A stretch of DNA of 30,570 bases from G021776435 sp046756245 (GCA_046756245.1 JBHHVZ010000030.1:1-30570); one strand, 5' to 3'. Positions 15,409 to 24,653 are shown, numbered from the stretch's first letter. Made by a program: numbers and translations. Notes: a model not told the origin generated them from the letters alone.

Positions 15409-16817
15409 GCCGCCTCCCCCGCCGCAGCGGACGCTTCCTTGACCAGCCGGCGCAATGCGGCGCCGCGTTCTTCGAAGTTGCTAAACTGATCGTACGAGGC
15501 GCAGGCCGGCGAAAGCAGGACGACCGGCGTCTTTGCTTTGCTGGCCGCAGCGTCGTCAAGCGCGCGCGCGAACGCCGTTTTCAAATCGCCAGCCTGGACG
15601 CAATTGACCGCGGCGCCGAGCTGTTCTTCAAACAGCGCCGCCGCTTCGCCGATCAGATACGCCTTGCGCACATGGCCGAGCGCGTCTTTGAGGTTTGAGA
15701 CGCCGCCCTCCTTCGCCTTGCCGCCGGCGATCCAGAAAATGTCGTCAAAGCTTGCAAGCGCTTTCGCCGCGGCTTCGGCGTTTGTCGCTTTCGAGTCGTT
15801 GACGACGACGACCTTGCCGACGGCTCCGACGCGCTCCATCCGGTGCGCGAGCCCGTCGAACCGTTGCATCGCCCGAACTGCGACCGCCGGCGACACGCCG
15901 AGCATTTGGCAAACCGCAAGCGCGGCGGCGGCGTTCTGCCAGTTATGTGCGCCGCGCAGCGTCGACACGCCGGAAATGTCGCCGGCCAGCGCCGTCTTGC
16001 CGTCGAGATTATAAAAGAGCCGGCCGTCGAGAGCGAAAACGCCGCGGCCGAGCGCGCCGCCGGCCGAAACCGGAACGATCCGCATACGGCTTTCGGCCAT
16101 CAGCGCCGTGCAGATATCCTGCGTCGACGCATCGTCGACGCCGACGATCGCCGTTTCGGCCTTTGTTTGTTGCTGAAAAACCCGTTTCTTCGCCGCGACG
16201 TAATTTTCAAAGTCTCCATGCCGGTCGATATGATCGTGCGTTATGTTCAACAGCACGGCGATGTCGGGGCGGAACGAAAAAGCGAGATCGAGCTGGAACG
16301 ACGAAAGTTCGAGCACATAGACCGTCTCGCGTCCGGGCGCCGAAAGCGCCAGCACGGGTTCGCCGATATTGCCGCCCACATGCGCATTGATTCCGCATTC
16401 GCGCAGAATATGGCCGATGAGCGCCGTCGTCGTCGATTTGCCGTTGGAGCCGGTTATGGCGACAATTTTCGGCCGATCGCCCGGCGGAAGTCCGTCAAGC
16501 GCGCGGGCGAAAAGCTCGATGTCGCCGACGACTTCGATGTTCTCGTTCCGGGCTTTCCGGACGATGGCGTGAGGCTTGGGATGCGTCAACGGCACGCCGG
16601 GGCTGAGAACGACCGATTGGAGCTCTTTCCACGGCCACTGTTTCGGATGTTCGGCCGGAAATTCCGTATTCTGTGTTTTCTCGCGCGCAGCCGCATTCTC
16701 ATCCCAGGTAAAAACCTGCGCGCCGGACGCGGCGAGCGCCTCCGCCGCCGCAATGCCTGTGACGCCGAGACCGAAGACGCCTACCGTCTTTTTCTGCATG
16801 CCCGGAATAACGATCAT
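15405..16817 (-). CDS. murD: UDP-N-acetylmuramoyl-L-alanine--D-glutamate ligase
   Basis: MurD adds D-glutamate to UDP-MurNAc-L-Ala with ATP in the cytoplasm. The 470-residue product has the N-terminal nucleotide-like fold KKTVGVFGLGVTGIAA, ATP loop ITGSNGKSTTTAL (about residues 120-132), NITHDHIDRHGD in the central domain and VNDSKATNAEAAAKAL in the C-terminal domain. The ATG at 16817 is 13 bases after mraY; a second ATG six codons in (MQKKTVGVFG) would also give a normal N-terminus, but the first has TAGGAC upstream. The stop overlaps the ftsW start. Confidence 0.97.
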   Translation of the reverse strand: MIVIPGMQKKTVGVFGLGVTGIAAAEALAASGAQVFTWDENAAAREKTQNTEFPAEHPKQWPWKELQSVVLSPGVPLTHPKPHAIVRKARNENIEVVGDIELFARALDGLPPGDRPKIVAITGSNGKSTTTALIGHILRECGINAHVGGNIGEPVLALSAPGRETVYVLELSSFQLDLAFSFRPDIAVLLNITHDHIDRHGDFENYVAAKKRVFQQQTKAETAIVGVDDASTQDICTALMAESRMRIVPVSAGGALGRGVFALDGRLFYNLDGKTALAGDISGVSTLRGAHNWQNAAAALAVCQMLGVSPAVAVRAMQRFDGLAHRMERVGAVGKVVVVNDSKATNAEAAAKALASFDDIFWIAGGKAKEGGVSNLKDALGHVRKAYLIGEAAALFEEQLGAAVNCVQAGDLKTAFARALDDAAASKAKTPVVLLSPACASYDQFSNFEERGAALRRLVKEASAAAGEAA

Positions 16818-16830
16818 CGAAACGGCGGTC

Positions 16831-17937
16831 CTATCTGAGTTTCAGGGTTGCAAGGCCCACGAGGGCCAGAATGACGGCGATGATCCAGAAGCGGATGACG
16901 ATGGTCGATTCCTTCCAGCCCATATGTTCGAAGTGATGATGAATGGGCGCCATGCGAAAGACGCGCTTTCCCGTGAGCCGGAATGAGGCGATCTGAATCA
17001 TCACCGAAAGTCCCTCAAGCACAAAAAGGCCGCCGACGATCGCCAGCACGATCTCGTGCTTGGCGGCGACGGCGATGGCGCCGATTGATCCGCCGAGCGC
17101 CAGCGATCCGGTGTCGCCCATGAAAATCATCGCCGGGGGCGCATTGAACCACAAAAAACCGAGCCCGGCGCCGATAATCGCGCCGCAAATGACGGCGAGC
17201 TCGCCGACACCCGGCACGAACGGCACCTGCAAATATTCCGCATAAATGGCGTTGCCGACAAGATAGGCGATGATGGCGTAGGTGGCCGCGGCGATCATCA
17301 CCGGCACGGTCGCCAGCCCGTCGAGCCCGTCGGTGAGATTGACCGTGTTCGACGCGCCGACGATGACGAACGAGGCGAACGGCACAAACATGATTCCGAG
17401 CGGGATGAAAACGTTCTTGAAGAAAGGAAGCGGCACCGAGCTTTCGATGCCGGGTGGCGCGTCCGGCGCCGCGCCCAGCGTGCGCATGCAGAAATACCCG
17501 GCGACGAGCGCGACAGCGAACTGAATGATCAATTTGACGCTGCCGACGACGCCCGACGATGTATGTTTGACGACTTTCAGATAGTCGTCGACGAAACCGA
17601 GCAGACCGAAGGCGAGCGTCACGCCGATCACCACCCATACATACGGGTTGTCGAGCCGCGCCCACAAAAACGTCGCCGCGCTTAGCGACAACAGGATCAA
17701 TACGCCCCCCATGGTCGGCGTGCCGGCTTTTTCGATAATGTGATTTTCGGGTCCGTCGTCGCGGATCGGCTGTCCGCGCCCCTGCTTGCGGCGCATCCAG
17801 CTGATAAGCGGCGGTCCGACCAGAAACGACAGCACCAACGCGGTCATGACCGCCCCGCCCGTCCTGAACGTCAGATAACGGAAGACGTTGAAAAGCTGGA
17901 ACTCGTCCGCAAGCGGCGTCAGTAAATGATAAAGCAT
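16831..17937 (-). CDS. mraY: Phospho-N-acetylmuramoyl-pentapeptide transferase
   Basis: MraY is the integral membrane enzyme that moves phospho-MurNAc-pentapeptide to undecaprenyl phosphate, making lipid I. The 368-residue product has about ten membrane segments and the family sites RDDGPENHIIEKAGTPTMGG, FVDDYLKV (catalytic Asp pair), NLTDGLDGLA, FMGDTGSLALGG and the histidine cluster PIHHHFEHMGW. The N-terminus MLYHLLTPLADEF is typical. It begins 6 bases after the murF stop and ends 13 bases before murD, within the tightly packed part of the operon. Confidence 0.98.
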   Translation of the reverse strand: MLYHLLTPLADEFQLFNVFRYLTFRTGGAVMTALVLSFLVGPPLISWMRRKQGRGQPIRDDGPENHIIEKAGTPTMGGVLILLSLSAATFLWARLDNPYVWVVIGVTLAFGLLGFVDDYLKVVKHTSSGVVGSVKLIIQFAVALVAGYFCMRTLGAAPDAPPGIESSVPLPFFKNVFIPLGIMFVPFASFVIVGASNTVNLTDGLDGLATVPVMIAAATYAIIAYLVGNAIYAEYLQVPFVPGVGELAVICGAIIGAGLGFLWFNAPPAMIFMGDTGSLALGGSIGAIAVAAKHEIVLAIVGGLFVLEGLSVMIQIASFRLTGKRVFRMAPIHHHFEHMGWKESTIVIRFWIIAVILALVGLATLKLR

Positions 17938-17943
17938 GCTCGT

Positions 17944-19383
17944 TCAGTCATCCTGCCTGGCGCGTTCTTTAAGCGCACGCGCAATTTCGCTTACTTTAGA
18001 CGCGTTCGATCCCTTGACCATGATGACGTCGCCGTCGCGAAGGTCGGCCATAACCGCGTCCAAAAGTCCGGAAGCCGAAGGCGCGCGCGCCGCGCGCATG
18101 GCGGCGGGCGCGGCGTCCCACAGCGCATTCATGAGCGCGCCGGCTACATACAGCCGATCCGCCCGGGAAGCGACTAACGCTTCGGAAAGGCCGGCGTGAA
18201 GCGCCTCGGCGGTCTCGCCAAGCTCGAGCATCTCGCCGAGAACCGCAATCCGCCGGCCGCCGCGCGCCGGTACGGCCGCCCCGAGAAGCGCGAGCGCCGC
18301 CGTCATCGACGCCGGATTGGCGTTGTAACTCTCGTCGATCAATAGCGCCTCGCCGCCGTCTTTCAGCGCAATTTTCGTCCGCGCGCCGCGGCCTTCCGTC
18401 GGCGCCAGACCGGCGAGAGACGCCGCCGCGTCAACGGGATCGACATCGACGGCGTAGGCGGCGGCGAGCGCGGCGAGACTGTTCAACGCCTGATGCGCGC
18501 CCGGCGCGCCGAGACGGTATTCGACCTTTTCACCGCGGAACGTTGCGAAAATTGCTGCGTCGGCGTCGGCCGGGCGGCGCTCCGTCAGGCGGAAATCGGC
18601 GCCCGCGCCTTCACCGAAACTCAGGATGCGGGCCGCGCCGGCGGCTTTGGCGCGCCGCTCCAGCAACGAATAATGCGGATTGTCGAACGGCAGCACGGCC
18701 GTTCCGCCGGAATTGAGTCCGAGAAAGATTTCCGCTTTTGCTTCGGCGATGTCTTCGACGGAGGAAAAGAATTCAAGATGCGCCGGCGCGATCGTGGTGA
18801 CGATCGCCGCATGCGGTTTAACGAGGCGCGCGAGCGGCGTGATCTCGCCGGCGTGGTTCATGCCGATTTCAAACACGCCGAAATCGCTCGCCATCGGCAT
18901 GCGCGCCAGCGTCAACGGCACGCCCCATTGATTGTTGAAGCTTTTGTCGGCCGCATGCACGGAGCCTGCAGTTCCAAGAAGCGCGCGCAGCATCTCCTTG
19001 GCGCCAGTCTTGCCGACGGAACCAGTGACCGCGACGCGCTTGCCGAAATTGCGCCGCCGCGCCGCGCGGGCGAGATCGCGCAGTCCTTCCAGCGTATCGG
19101 GCACGACCAGAAGCGGCGCGCCGTCGGGCGCGTCCGCAGGCGCCTTTGCGACCAATGCAGCCGCCGCACCCGCTTCAAAAGCGTTGCGGATGAACTCATG
19201 CCCGTCGCGCGCGTCGCGCAATGCGACAAACATCTCTCCTGGCTTGATCGAGCGCGTGTCGATCGAAACATCCGCCGCCGCCCATTCCTCGGCGATCCAG
19301 CGCTCCGGATCGCCGCCGCGCGCGCATAGCGCGCCGCCCGTGGCGGCGGCTGCTTCATATGCCGTCCATAACCCAGCCGTCAT
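17944..19383 (-). CDS. murF: UDP-N-acetylmuramoyl-tripeptide--D-alanyl-D-alanine ligase
   Basis: MurF attaches the D-Ala-D-Ala made by Ddl, completing the UDP-MurNAc-pentapeptide. In the 479-residue product DTRSIKPGEMFVAL (about 42-55) marks the uridine-binding N-terminal domain, VTGSVGKTGAKEML (119-132) is the ATP loop, EIGMNHAGEI is the central-domain signature and LIDESYNANPASM lies in the C-terminal domain. The ATG overlaps the murE stop as ATGA, with AGAGGA upstream. It is Ala-rich like its neighbours and otherwise unremarkable. Confidence 0.97.
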   Translation of the reverse strand: MTAGLWTAYEAAAATGGALCARGGDPERWIAEEWAAADVSIDTRSIKPGEMFVALRDARDGHEFIRNAFEAGAAAALVAKAPADAPDGAPLLVVPDTLEGLRDLARAARRRNFGKRVAVTGSVGKTGAKEMLRALLGTAGSVHAADKSFNNQWGVPLTLARMPMASDFGVFEIGMNHAGEITPLARLVKPHAAIVTTIAPAHLEFFSSVEDIAEAKAEIFLGLNSGGTAVLPFDNPHYSLLERRAKAAGAARILSFGEGAGADFRLTERRPADADAAIFATFRGEKVEYRLGAPGAHQALNSLAALAAAYAVDVDPVDAAASLAGLAPTEGRGARTKIALKDGGEALLIDESYNANPASMTAALALLGAAVPARGGRRIAVLGEMLELGETAEALHAGLSEALVASRADRLYVAGALMNALWDAAPAAMRAARAPSASGLLDAVMADLRDGDVIMVKGSNASKVSEIARALKERARQDD

Positions 19384-20819
19384 CTCCCGTTATCCTCTTT
19401 CCGTTTCGCCGCCTCGGCGCGCGCAATCTCCGCATCGTCGAACGGCGACGTGACGCCCCCCACAATCTGCCCTGTTTCATGTCCTTTGCCGGCGACGAGC
19501 AAGACGTCGCCCGGCGACAGCATTCCGATTCCCCTCGCAATCGCTTCGCGTCGGTCGCCGATTTCGAACGCATCGGGACATCCTGCAAGAACCTGTCTGC
19601 GGATTTCGGCCGGGTCCTCCGAGCGCGGATTGTCGTCCGTGACGATGACGGCGTCCGCGGTTGTCGCCGCCGCGCCCATCGCCGCGCGCTTGGTTTTATC
19701 GCGGTCGCCGCCGGCGCCGACAATAACGATAAGCTTTCCACTCACATGCGGGCGGATCGCCTGCAACGCTGTAGCAATCGCGTCCGGCGTATGAGCGTAG
19801 TCCACATAAACGGCGCCGCCGCCGGCTTCAGCCGCGCGCTCCATCCGGCCGGGCACGCTTTGCAGCGACTCAAGCAGCGGCAGCACCGCATCGGGCGCTT
19901 CGCCTGACGCAATCGCGAGACCGGCGGCGACCAGCGCGTTTTCGGCCTGAAACGCGCCGATCAGCGGCAGAGTCATCACATGCTCTGCGCCCGCGCCCGT
20001 TTCGAGTCTGATTTCGAGTCCGCCCGGATGCGGCGTCGCCCCGGCGAGACAAATATCGCGGCCCGCCGCGCCGACAGTCATCACATCAAGCTTGCGCGCG
20101 CGCGCCGCTTCGATGACGTCTTCGGCGCCTTCCCCGTCGGCGTTGACGACCGCGACGCCGTCGGCCGGCAAAAGCTCCGTAAAAAGACGAAGCTTCGCCT
20201 TCATGTAATCTTCGAAATCGGCGTGGTAGTCGAGATGATCTTGCGTGATGTTGGTGTACGCGCTCGCCCTGAACCGCACGCCGTCGGCGCGGTGCTGCGC
20301 AAGTCCGTGAGAGGAAACCTCCATGGCGAGATGGGTGACGCCCGCCGCCGCCATTTCGTCGAGCGTTTCATGCAGCGTCACGGGCTCCGGCGTCGTATGG
20401 ACGAGTTTCCGCTCGAACCCGGGCGCTGAAGCGCCGAGTGTGCCGAGACTGCCGGCGTTTTTTCCAAGCCGGCGCCAGATCTGGGCGGTAAACCGCGCGA
20501 CCGAGGTTTTCCCGTTGGTGCCGGTGACGCCGGCGACGATCTCGGGCTGGCGCGGATAAAACCGGGCCGTCATCTGCGCCAGCCTCCGGCGCGGTTCGGG
20601 ATCGGCGATCAGAGGGAGCGAAGAGGCGACGCCGGGCCGAGCCAGCACCGCCGCCGCGCCGGCTTTTTCCGCTGCCGGAATAAATTCAGCGCCGTCAAAT
20701 GTCTCGCCCGCCAGCGCGGCGAACAGAAAGCCCGGCCGAACCTCGCGGCTGTCTGCGGTCAGACCGACAATTTCGGGATCGCGGGCCTGCGCCGCGCCGG
20801 ACAGATTCGAGAGCCTCAC
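19380..20819 (-). CDS. murE: UDP-MurNAc-L-Ala-D-Glu--2,6-diaminopimelate ligase
   Basis: MurE adds the third residue of the stem peptide. The DNPRSEDP motif is the one associated with meso-diaminopimelate rather than lysine, so the wall is predicted to be of DAP type. Other sites are LTADSREVRPGFLFAAL, VTGTNGKTSVARF (ATP loop), MEVSSHGLAQHR, NITQDHLDYHADFEDYMKAK (its last Lys region is carbamylated in the family) and DYAHTPDAI. I place the start at the GTG at 20819 (MRLSNLSG), which overlaps the ftsI stop as GTGA and has GGGAGG six bases upstream. The frame stays open to 20960, but that extension lies inside ftsI and has no homology. Product 479 residues. Confidence 0.97.
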   Translation of the reverse strand: MRLSNLSGAAQARDPEIVGLTADSREVRPGFLFAALAGETFDGAEFIPAAEKAGAAAVLARPGVASSLPLIADPEPRRRLAQMTARFYPRQPEIVAGVTGTNGKTSVARFTAQIWRRLGKNAGSLGTLGASAPGFERKLVHTTPEPVTLHETLDEMAAAGVTHLAMEVSSHGLAQHRADGVRFRASAYTNITQDHLDYHADFEDYMKAKLRLFTELLPADGVAVVNADGEGAEDVIEAARARKLDVMTVGAAGRDICLAGATPHPGGLEIRLETGAGAEHVMTLPLIGAFQAENALVAAGLAIASGEAPDAVLPLLESLQSVPGRMERAAEAGGGAVYVDYAHTPDAIATALQAIRPHVSGKLIVIVGAGGDRDKTKRAAMGAAATTADAVIVTDDNPRSEDPAEIRRQVLAGCPDAFEIGDRREAIARGIGMLSPGDVLLVAGKGHETGQIVGGVTSPFDDAEIARAEAAKRKEDNGR

Positions 20820-22567
20820 TTCGAGCCTCCCATCATGGGGGCGGACGCGCCAGCGTCGCGGGCGAATGCGGCGAGCGCCGCCGCGTCGCTTGCGGGCGGA
20901 ACCTGCAGGATCGGCGCGAGCCGCGCGACGAGGCGTGCGAACGTGGGCGCGGCGTTCCATCCAGCCGTTGCGAAACCGTAGGTCCCGCGCGTCGGCTTGG
21001 GATTATCGAGCGACACGAGTACGACATAATGCGGGGCGTAACCCGGAAACGCCCCGATAAAGCTGGCGATCAGGGCGTTTCTGTCATAACCGCCCGCGGC
21101 CGGCTTTTCCGCCGTCGCCGTCTTGCCGATCGGATAATATCCGGCCGCTTCCGCCTGGCGCGCGGTGCCGTCGGTGATGACCCGGCGCAACACGCGGCGC
21201 ATGATAGCGCTCGTTTCCGGCGAGAGCGCGCGTTCGCCCGCGCGCGCCTCCGCCGCTTTCAGGAAGGTCGGCGGCCGGTAGGTTCCGCCGTTGACGACGG
21301 CGGCGTAGGCGGCGAGAAGATGCAGCGGCGTCACTGAAATGCCGTGGCCGAAACCGACTGTCGCGGTTTCGACCGGACCCCATTTTTCAGGAAGATTCGG
21401 CGCGCGGTTTTCGGCGAGCTCGATCGGCAACGCCTCCGTCAGGCCGAGCGCGGCGAACGCGGCGCGCAGGCGTTCAGGCCCGAGCTCGATCGCCATTCGC
21501 GCAGCGCCAATGTTCGATGAATGCTGAACCACTTCGGAGAAAGTAAGTATCCTGTTCTCTCCGTGATAATCGGCAAAGACTTTGTCAGCGACGCGATAGG
21601 GTTCGCTGGCGTCATACTCGGCGGACTCGTCGCCGAGGCCCGCTTCAAGCACCGCCGCGGCGGTGAACGTCTTGAACGCCGAGCCGAGCTCATAAAGGTC
21701 ATAAGTGGCGCGATTGCGGCGCCAATCGGCCTCGGCGGCGCCGGGCGCGTTGGGGTCGAAATCGGGAAGGCTCGCCAGCGCGATGATTTCGCCAGTGCGA
21801 ACGTCGATGACGCCGCCCCATGCTGCGGTCGCAGAAAAGGTCTTCATCGCCTGCAGCAGTTCGTCTTCGAGCGCCTGCTGCGCGCGAATGTCGATGGACG
21901 CCACGAGAGGTCCCGGTTCGCGGCGCGCGTCGAGCAGATGTTCCAGCCCCATCACGCCGCCCCCGCCCGGCACGGTGTGGCCGATCACATGCGCGGCGAG
22001 CGATTCTTGCGGATAGTAGCGATGGGTGCGCGGCGGAAACCGCACGCCCGGAAGCCCGAGCGCGAACACCGCCTCCTGTTCGGCCGGCGTCAGGTCGGCC
22101 CGCACCTCCACATAGCGACCGGCGGCGAGCTTTTCTTCGAGCTCGGCCGCGTCGACGCCGTCGAGAACGCTGTCGAGCGCCCGCGCGGTTTCACGCGCAT
22201 CCCAGATCTCCGCTCCGGCGACTTCAAGCGCCAGCATCGGCAGATTGGCCGCGAGCAGCACGCCGTTGCGATCGACGATTTCCGCGCGCGGCGATGTTCC
22301 TAAGGCGTCGCCTGCATTCGACCAATGCGGCGCGGGCGCCGCGAAACCCATCGATACGTAAGCCAGTCTGCCGCCCAGTCCGACAAAAACCGCGCAGAAA
22401 ACCACCAGCACCATGCTGATCCGCGTACGCGCGCGTTCGGCCAGCTTAGATTTTGTCCCATGCGCAGATATGCGCTGCGGCGCTTGCGCGTCATTCGCCG
22501 ATTGAGATTGCGACACCACAAAAGCGCGCAGCGCCGGCTTTTTTCTGAAAAACCGAAATCGCGCCAT
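20816..22567 (-). CDS. ftsI: Septal transpeptidase FtsI (PBP3)
   Basis: FtsI is the class B penicillin-binding protein that crosslinks septal peptidoglycan with FtsW. The ATG at 22567 (MARFRFFRKK) is preceded by AGGAGG spanning the ftsL stop, so I prefer it to a TTG seven codons earlier; product 583 residues. There is a cytoplasmic tail of about 45 residues, one membrane segment near 50-70, a pedestal domain, then the transpeptidase domain with S296-A-F-K (nucleophile Ser), S350-S-N and the third motif K482-T-A. The last is odd, because nearly all such enzymes have K-T/S-G. A tail of about 35 residues, rich in Ala, follows the catalytic domain. The stop overlaps murE. Confidence 0.96.
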   Translation of the reverse strand: MARFRFFRKKPALRAFVVSQSQSANDAQAPQRISAHGTKSKLAERARTRISMVLVVFCAVFVGLGGRLAYVSMGFAAPAPHWSNAGDALGTSPRAEIVDRNGVLLAANLPMLALEVAGAEIWDARETARALDSVLDGVDAAELEEKLAAGRYVEVRADLTPAEQEAVFALGLPGVRFPPRTHRYYPQESLAAHVIGHTVPGGGGVMGLEHLLDARREPGPLVASIDIRAQQALEDELLQAMKTFSATAAWGGVIDVRTGEIIALASLPDFDPNAPGAAEADWRRNRATYDLYELGSAFKTFTAAAVLEAGLGDESAEYDASEPYRVADKVFADYHGENRILTFSEVVQHSSNIGAARMAIELGPERLRAAFAALGLTEALPIELAENRAPNLPEKWGPVETATVGFGHGISVTPLHLLAAYAAVVNGGTYRPPTFLKAAEARAGERALSPETSAIMRRVLRRVITDGTARQAEAAGYYPIGKTATAEKPAAGGYDRNALIASFIGAFPGYAPHYVVLVSLDNPKPTRGTYGFATAGWNAAPTFARLVARLAPILQVPPASDAAALAAFARDAGASAPMMGGSK

Positions 22568-22576
22568 CGGCCTGCG

Positions 22577-22582
22577 CCTCCT
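22577..22582 (-). promoter_or_regulatory. Ribosome binding site deciding the ftsI start
   Basis: AGGAGG on the minus strand begins inside the ftsL stop codon region and lies nine bases before the ATG at 22567. It supports that ATG over the TTG at 22588, which lies upstream of it. Confidence 0.75.
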
Positions 22583-22955
22583 ACTCAATGCGCGCGAGAT
22601 CCGCCATCGCCAGCGCGTGAAGGATGATGGCGTCGTCGAGATTGGGATCGCCGCTTTCCGGAACCGCGTCCGGATCTCCGAAGGCGGCGGCGAACTGCCG
22701 GCCGGACAAAAGCTGCGCGCCCGTCAGCGGTTTGAGATCTGTCTTCTTCTCGGCGATTTTCGCAAGGCGCTCGGGACTTTCAAGATAAGCAAGCTCGGCG
22801 CGCAGCGTTTGGATCTTGCGCAGCTCCTGTACTTTTTCCTGTTGCAGGCGGCGTATTTCTTCATGGGTCTCGCGCACCGACACTTCGGCCTTGTAGCGGC
22901 CCGCGGCGGCGGCGGCGAGGAGCAAACACAGGAATATCATCGTAATACGGATCAT
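22581..22955 (-). CDS. ftsL: Cell division protein FtsL
   Basis: FtsL is a small bitopic protein that forms the FtsQLB complex and activates FtsWI. The 124-residue product has a single hydrophobic segment at about residues 3-19 (ITMIFLCLLLAAAAAG) and then a periplasmic coiled coil (ETHEEIRRLQQEKVQELRKI region) and a Pro/Asp-rich tail. Sequence conservation in this family is low, so the call rests mainly on size, topology and its place between rsmH and ftsI. The ATG at 22955 has GGAG nine bases upstream and starts one base after the rsmH stop; an ATG six codons earlier (22973) would overlap rsmH. Confidence 0.88.
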   Translation of the reverse strand: MIRITMIFLCLLLAAAAAGRYKAEVSVRETHEEIRRLQQEKVQELRKIQTLRAELAYLESPERLAKIAEKKTDLKPLTGAQLLSGRQFAAAFGDPDAVPESGDPNLDDAIILHALAMADLARIE

Positions 22956-22956
22956 T

Positions 22957-23970
22957 TTACGATCTCCACTCATCCAAAGCCTTTGAAAATTCGAGTTTCG
23001 GCAAGCCGAGCGTCGCCGGCTCGCAAGCGAGCGCGGGCGCATCGAGCCGCACCGCTGCGCGCAGCTTCGCCGAGCGGGACCGCGGATTGCGGTCGGTTTC
23101 AGCCGGGCTCGGCGACCGGGCCTTCGAATAAAGCAGGCGGAAACTCGCCGGCGCATTTTCGCGCGGCGGCGCGTGGCGCGACGGCGCCCCCGACGCTCCG
23201 CCGCTGCGCTGGGCCAGAAAGCGCTTGACGATCCTGTCTTCAAGCGAATGGAAGGTTACCGCAACCAGCCGCGAGGCAGGCCGCAGCAGCCGTTCGGCGG
23301 CGGCCAGCGCCTCTGCGAACTGACCCAATTCGTCGTTGACGAAAATCCTCAACGCCTGGAACGCCCGCGTGGCGGGGTGGATCTTCTGATTTCCGTGAGA
23401 AGGCGCGGCCTTTGCAACAATCTCGGCCAGCTTTCCCGTCGTTTCCACGGGCGTCGCTTCGCGCGCCTTGACGATCGCACGCGCAATCGCCCCGGCCCGG
23501 CGCTCTTCGCCATAGATCTTGAAGATCGTCTGAAGGTCGCGCGCCTCGGCTTTCATGATTACGTCGCCGGCGTCGGGCTTGCCGCCGTCCATCCGCATCG
23601 ACAACGGCCCGTCGGCGCGGAAAGAAAATCCCCGTTCAGCCTCGTCGATCTGCATGGATGAAACGCCAAGGTCGAAGACGACGCCGTCAATAGCGTCAAT
23701 GTCGAACGCTTCAAGCGCGCTCTCCATTTCCGCAAACGGACGGTTGATCAGCGTCAGGCGCGCGCCGTAAGCGGGCGCCCATTCGCGCGCGCGTTGAATT
23801 GCGGCGGGATCGCGATCGAAGGCGTAGACGGAGCAATCCGCAGCCGCAAGGATGGCGCGCGAATATCCGCCGCCGCCGAGCGTCGCATCGACGTAAACGC
23901 CGCGATCGAGCGGCGCCAGCGCGGCGAGCGCTTCATCGGCCATGACGGGCGCGTGCCGGGCCTCGATCAT
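22957..23970 (-). CDS. rsmH: 16S rRNA (cytosine-1402-N4)-methyltransferase
   Basis: RsmH (MraW) methylates N4 of C1402 in the decoding centre of 16S rRNA, using S-adenosylmethionine. The 337-residue product has the SAM loop YVDATLGGGGYSRAIL (about 27-42), FDLGVSSMQIDEAERGFSF, AFQALRIFVNDEL and VTFHSLEDRIVKRF, all diagnostic. The ATG overlaps the mraZ stop as ATGA and GGAG lies seven bases upstream. As in most bacteria it is the second gene of the dcw cluster although its product acts on ribosomes. Confidence 0.97.
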   Translation of the reverse strand: MIEARHAPVMADEALAALAPLDRGVYVDATLGGGGYSRAILAAADCSVYAFDRDPAAIQRAREWAPAYGARLTLINRPFAEMESALEAFDIDAIDGVVFDLGVSSMQIDEAERGFSFRADGPLSMRMDGGKPDAGDVIMKAEARDLQTIFKIYGEERRAGAIARAIVKAREATPVETTGKLAEIVAKAAPSHGNQKIHPATRAFQALRIFVNDELGQFAEALAAAERLLRPASRLVAVTFHSLEDRIVKRFLAQRSGGASGAPSRHAPPRENAPASFRLLYSKARSPSPAETDRNPRSRSAKLRAAVRLDAPALACEPATLGLPKLEFSKALDEWRS

Positions 23971-24452
23971 GACGCGTCTCCGCTGTTCGAGGACAGCGCG
24001 CGCAGTCCGAGCTTGGCGGCGCCGGCTTCCTTGATCGCGGCGGCTACAACCTTTTCATAGTCAACCGGATTCCAGATCTGGAAAAATTCGCCCCTGCCTG
24101 CAAACGCCGCTTCGCCGTCGAGACGCGCATGATCGCGCAGCTTTTGCGGCAGGATGATCCGCCCCTCCTTGTCAGGCGAGACGACGTAAGTCTGTGCGGT
24201 GACGGCCAATTCGAGACTGCGGCGCTCGGGCGAATACGGGTCGAGCCGCCTGATCATCGCCTGCAGGTTTTCGACGAATTCAAAACCGCCGCAATCGAGG
24301 CAGGGCTCGTCGGCCGATGGAATGCAGTAGATGGCGTTGACCCGGTCGAGATTCAGAATCCTACGAAACACCGCCGGCGTGGCGAGACGGCCCTTTGCGT
24401 CGATCCTGTTGGTGTGAGACCCGTAAAAATAGGCCTCCGCCCCGCCTCGCAT
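23967..24452 (-). CDS. mraZ: Transcriptional regulator MraZ
   Basis: MraZ is an AbrB-fold DNA-binding protein that regulates the dcw operon by binding short direct repeats in its own promoter. The product carries two repeated swapped-hairpin motifs, NRIDAKGRLATPAVFRR near the N-terminus and DKEGRIILPQKLRDHA near the middle. I chose the ATG at 24452 (MRGGAEAYFYGSHTNRID, 161 residues) because AGGA sits 3-6 bases upstream. An ATG at 24494 would add 14 residues (MRPQTVAAGRRTGS) without a clear ribosome site. It heads the division operon, with TGGGA repeats, GANTC sites and a CtrA box upstream. Confidence 0.94.
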   Translation of the reverse strand: MRGGAEAYFYGSHTNRIDAKGRLATPAVFRRILNLDRVNAIYCIPSADEPCLDCGGFEFVENLQAMIRRLDPYSPERRSLELAVTAQTYVVSPDKEGRIILPQKLRDHARLDGEAAFAGRGEFFQIWNPVDYEKVVAAAIKEAGAAKLGLRALSSNSGDAS

Positions 24453-24527
24453 GCTTCCTGTTCTCCGCCCCGCCGCAACGGTCTGTGGGCGCATTCGCCC
24501 CAGCCGGCGTTATTGTCCGACACTTTT

Positions 24528-24550
24528 TGGGATAGCATGGGAATTTGGGG
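24528..24550 (+). promoter_or_regulatory. Candidate MraZ box upstream of mraZ
   Basis: TGGGA at 24528-24532 and 24538-24542 are spaced by one helical turn (10 bases start to start), followed by TGGGG at 24546-24550. MraZ of E. coli binds direct TGGG-type repeats separated by five bases, so the first two copies fit exactly and the third is two bases early. Autorepression is inferred from this match and the location 76-98 bases before the ATG. Confidence 0.5.
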
Positions 24551-24563
24551 GGCGTCAAAGACT

Positions 24564-24624
24564 GAATCTCGAAAAACGCCAGAATCACCGGATGATTCCG
24601 GCTCAGAAACGCCCCAGACGAATC
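24564..24624. promoter_or_regulatory. Cluster of four GANTC sites upstream of mraZ
   Basis: GANTC occurs at 24564-24568, 24582-24586, 24594-24598 and 24620-24624, four within 61 bases. This is the CcrM methylation target. The cluster lies between the candidate MraZ box and the CtrA box, where the dcw promoter should be. Confidence 0.6.
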
Positions 24625-24653
24625 AAGGGTCCGTCTAGCTCTATGCGGAAAGG

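Noticed and set aside
22974..23243. Longer FtsL frame of 220 codons
   Set aside because: The added part is out-of-frame rsmH sequence; the ATG at 22955 has a ribosome site and gives normal FtsL size.
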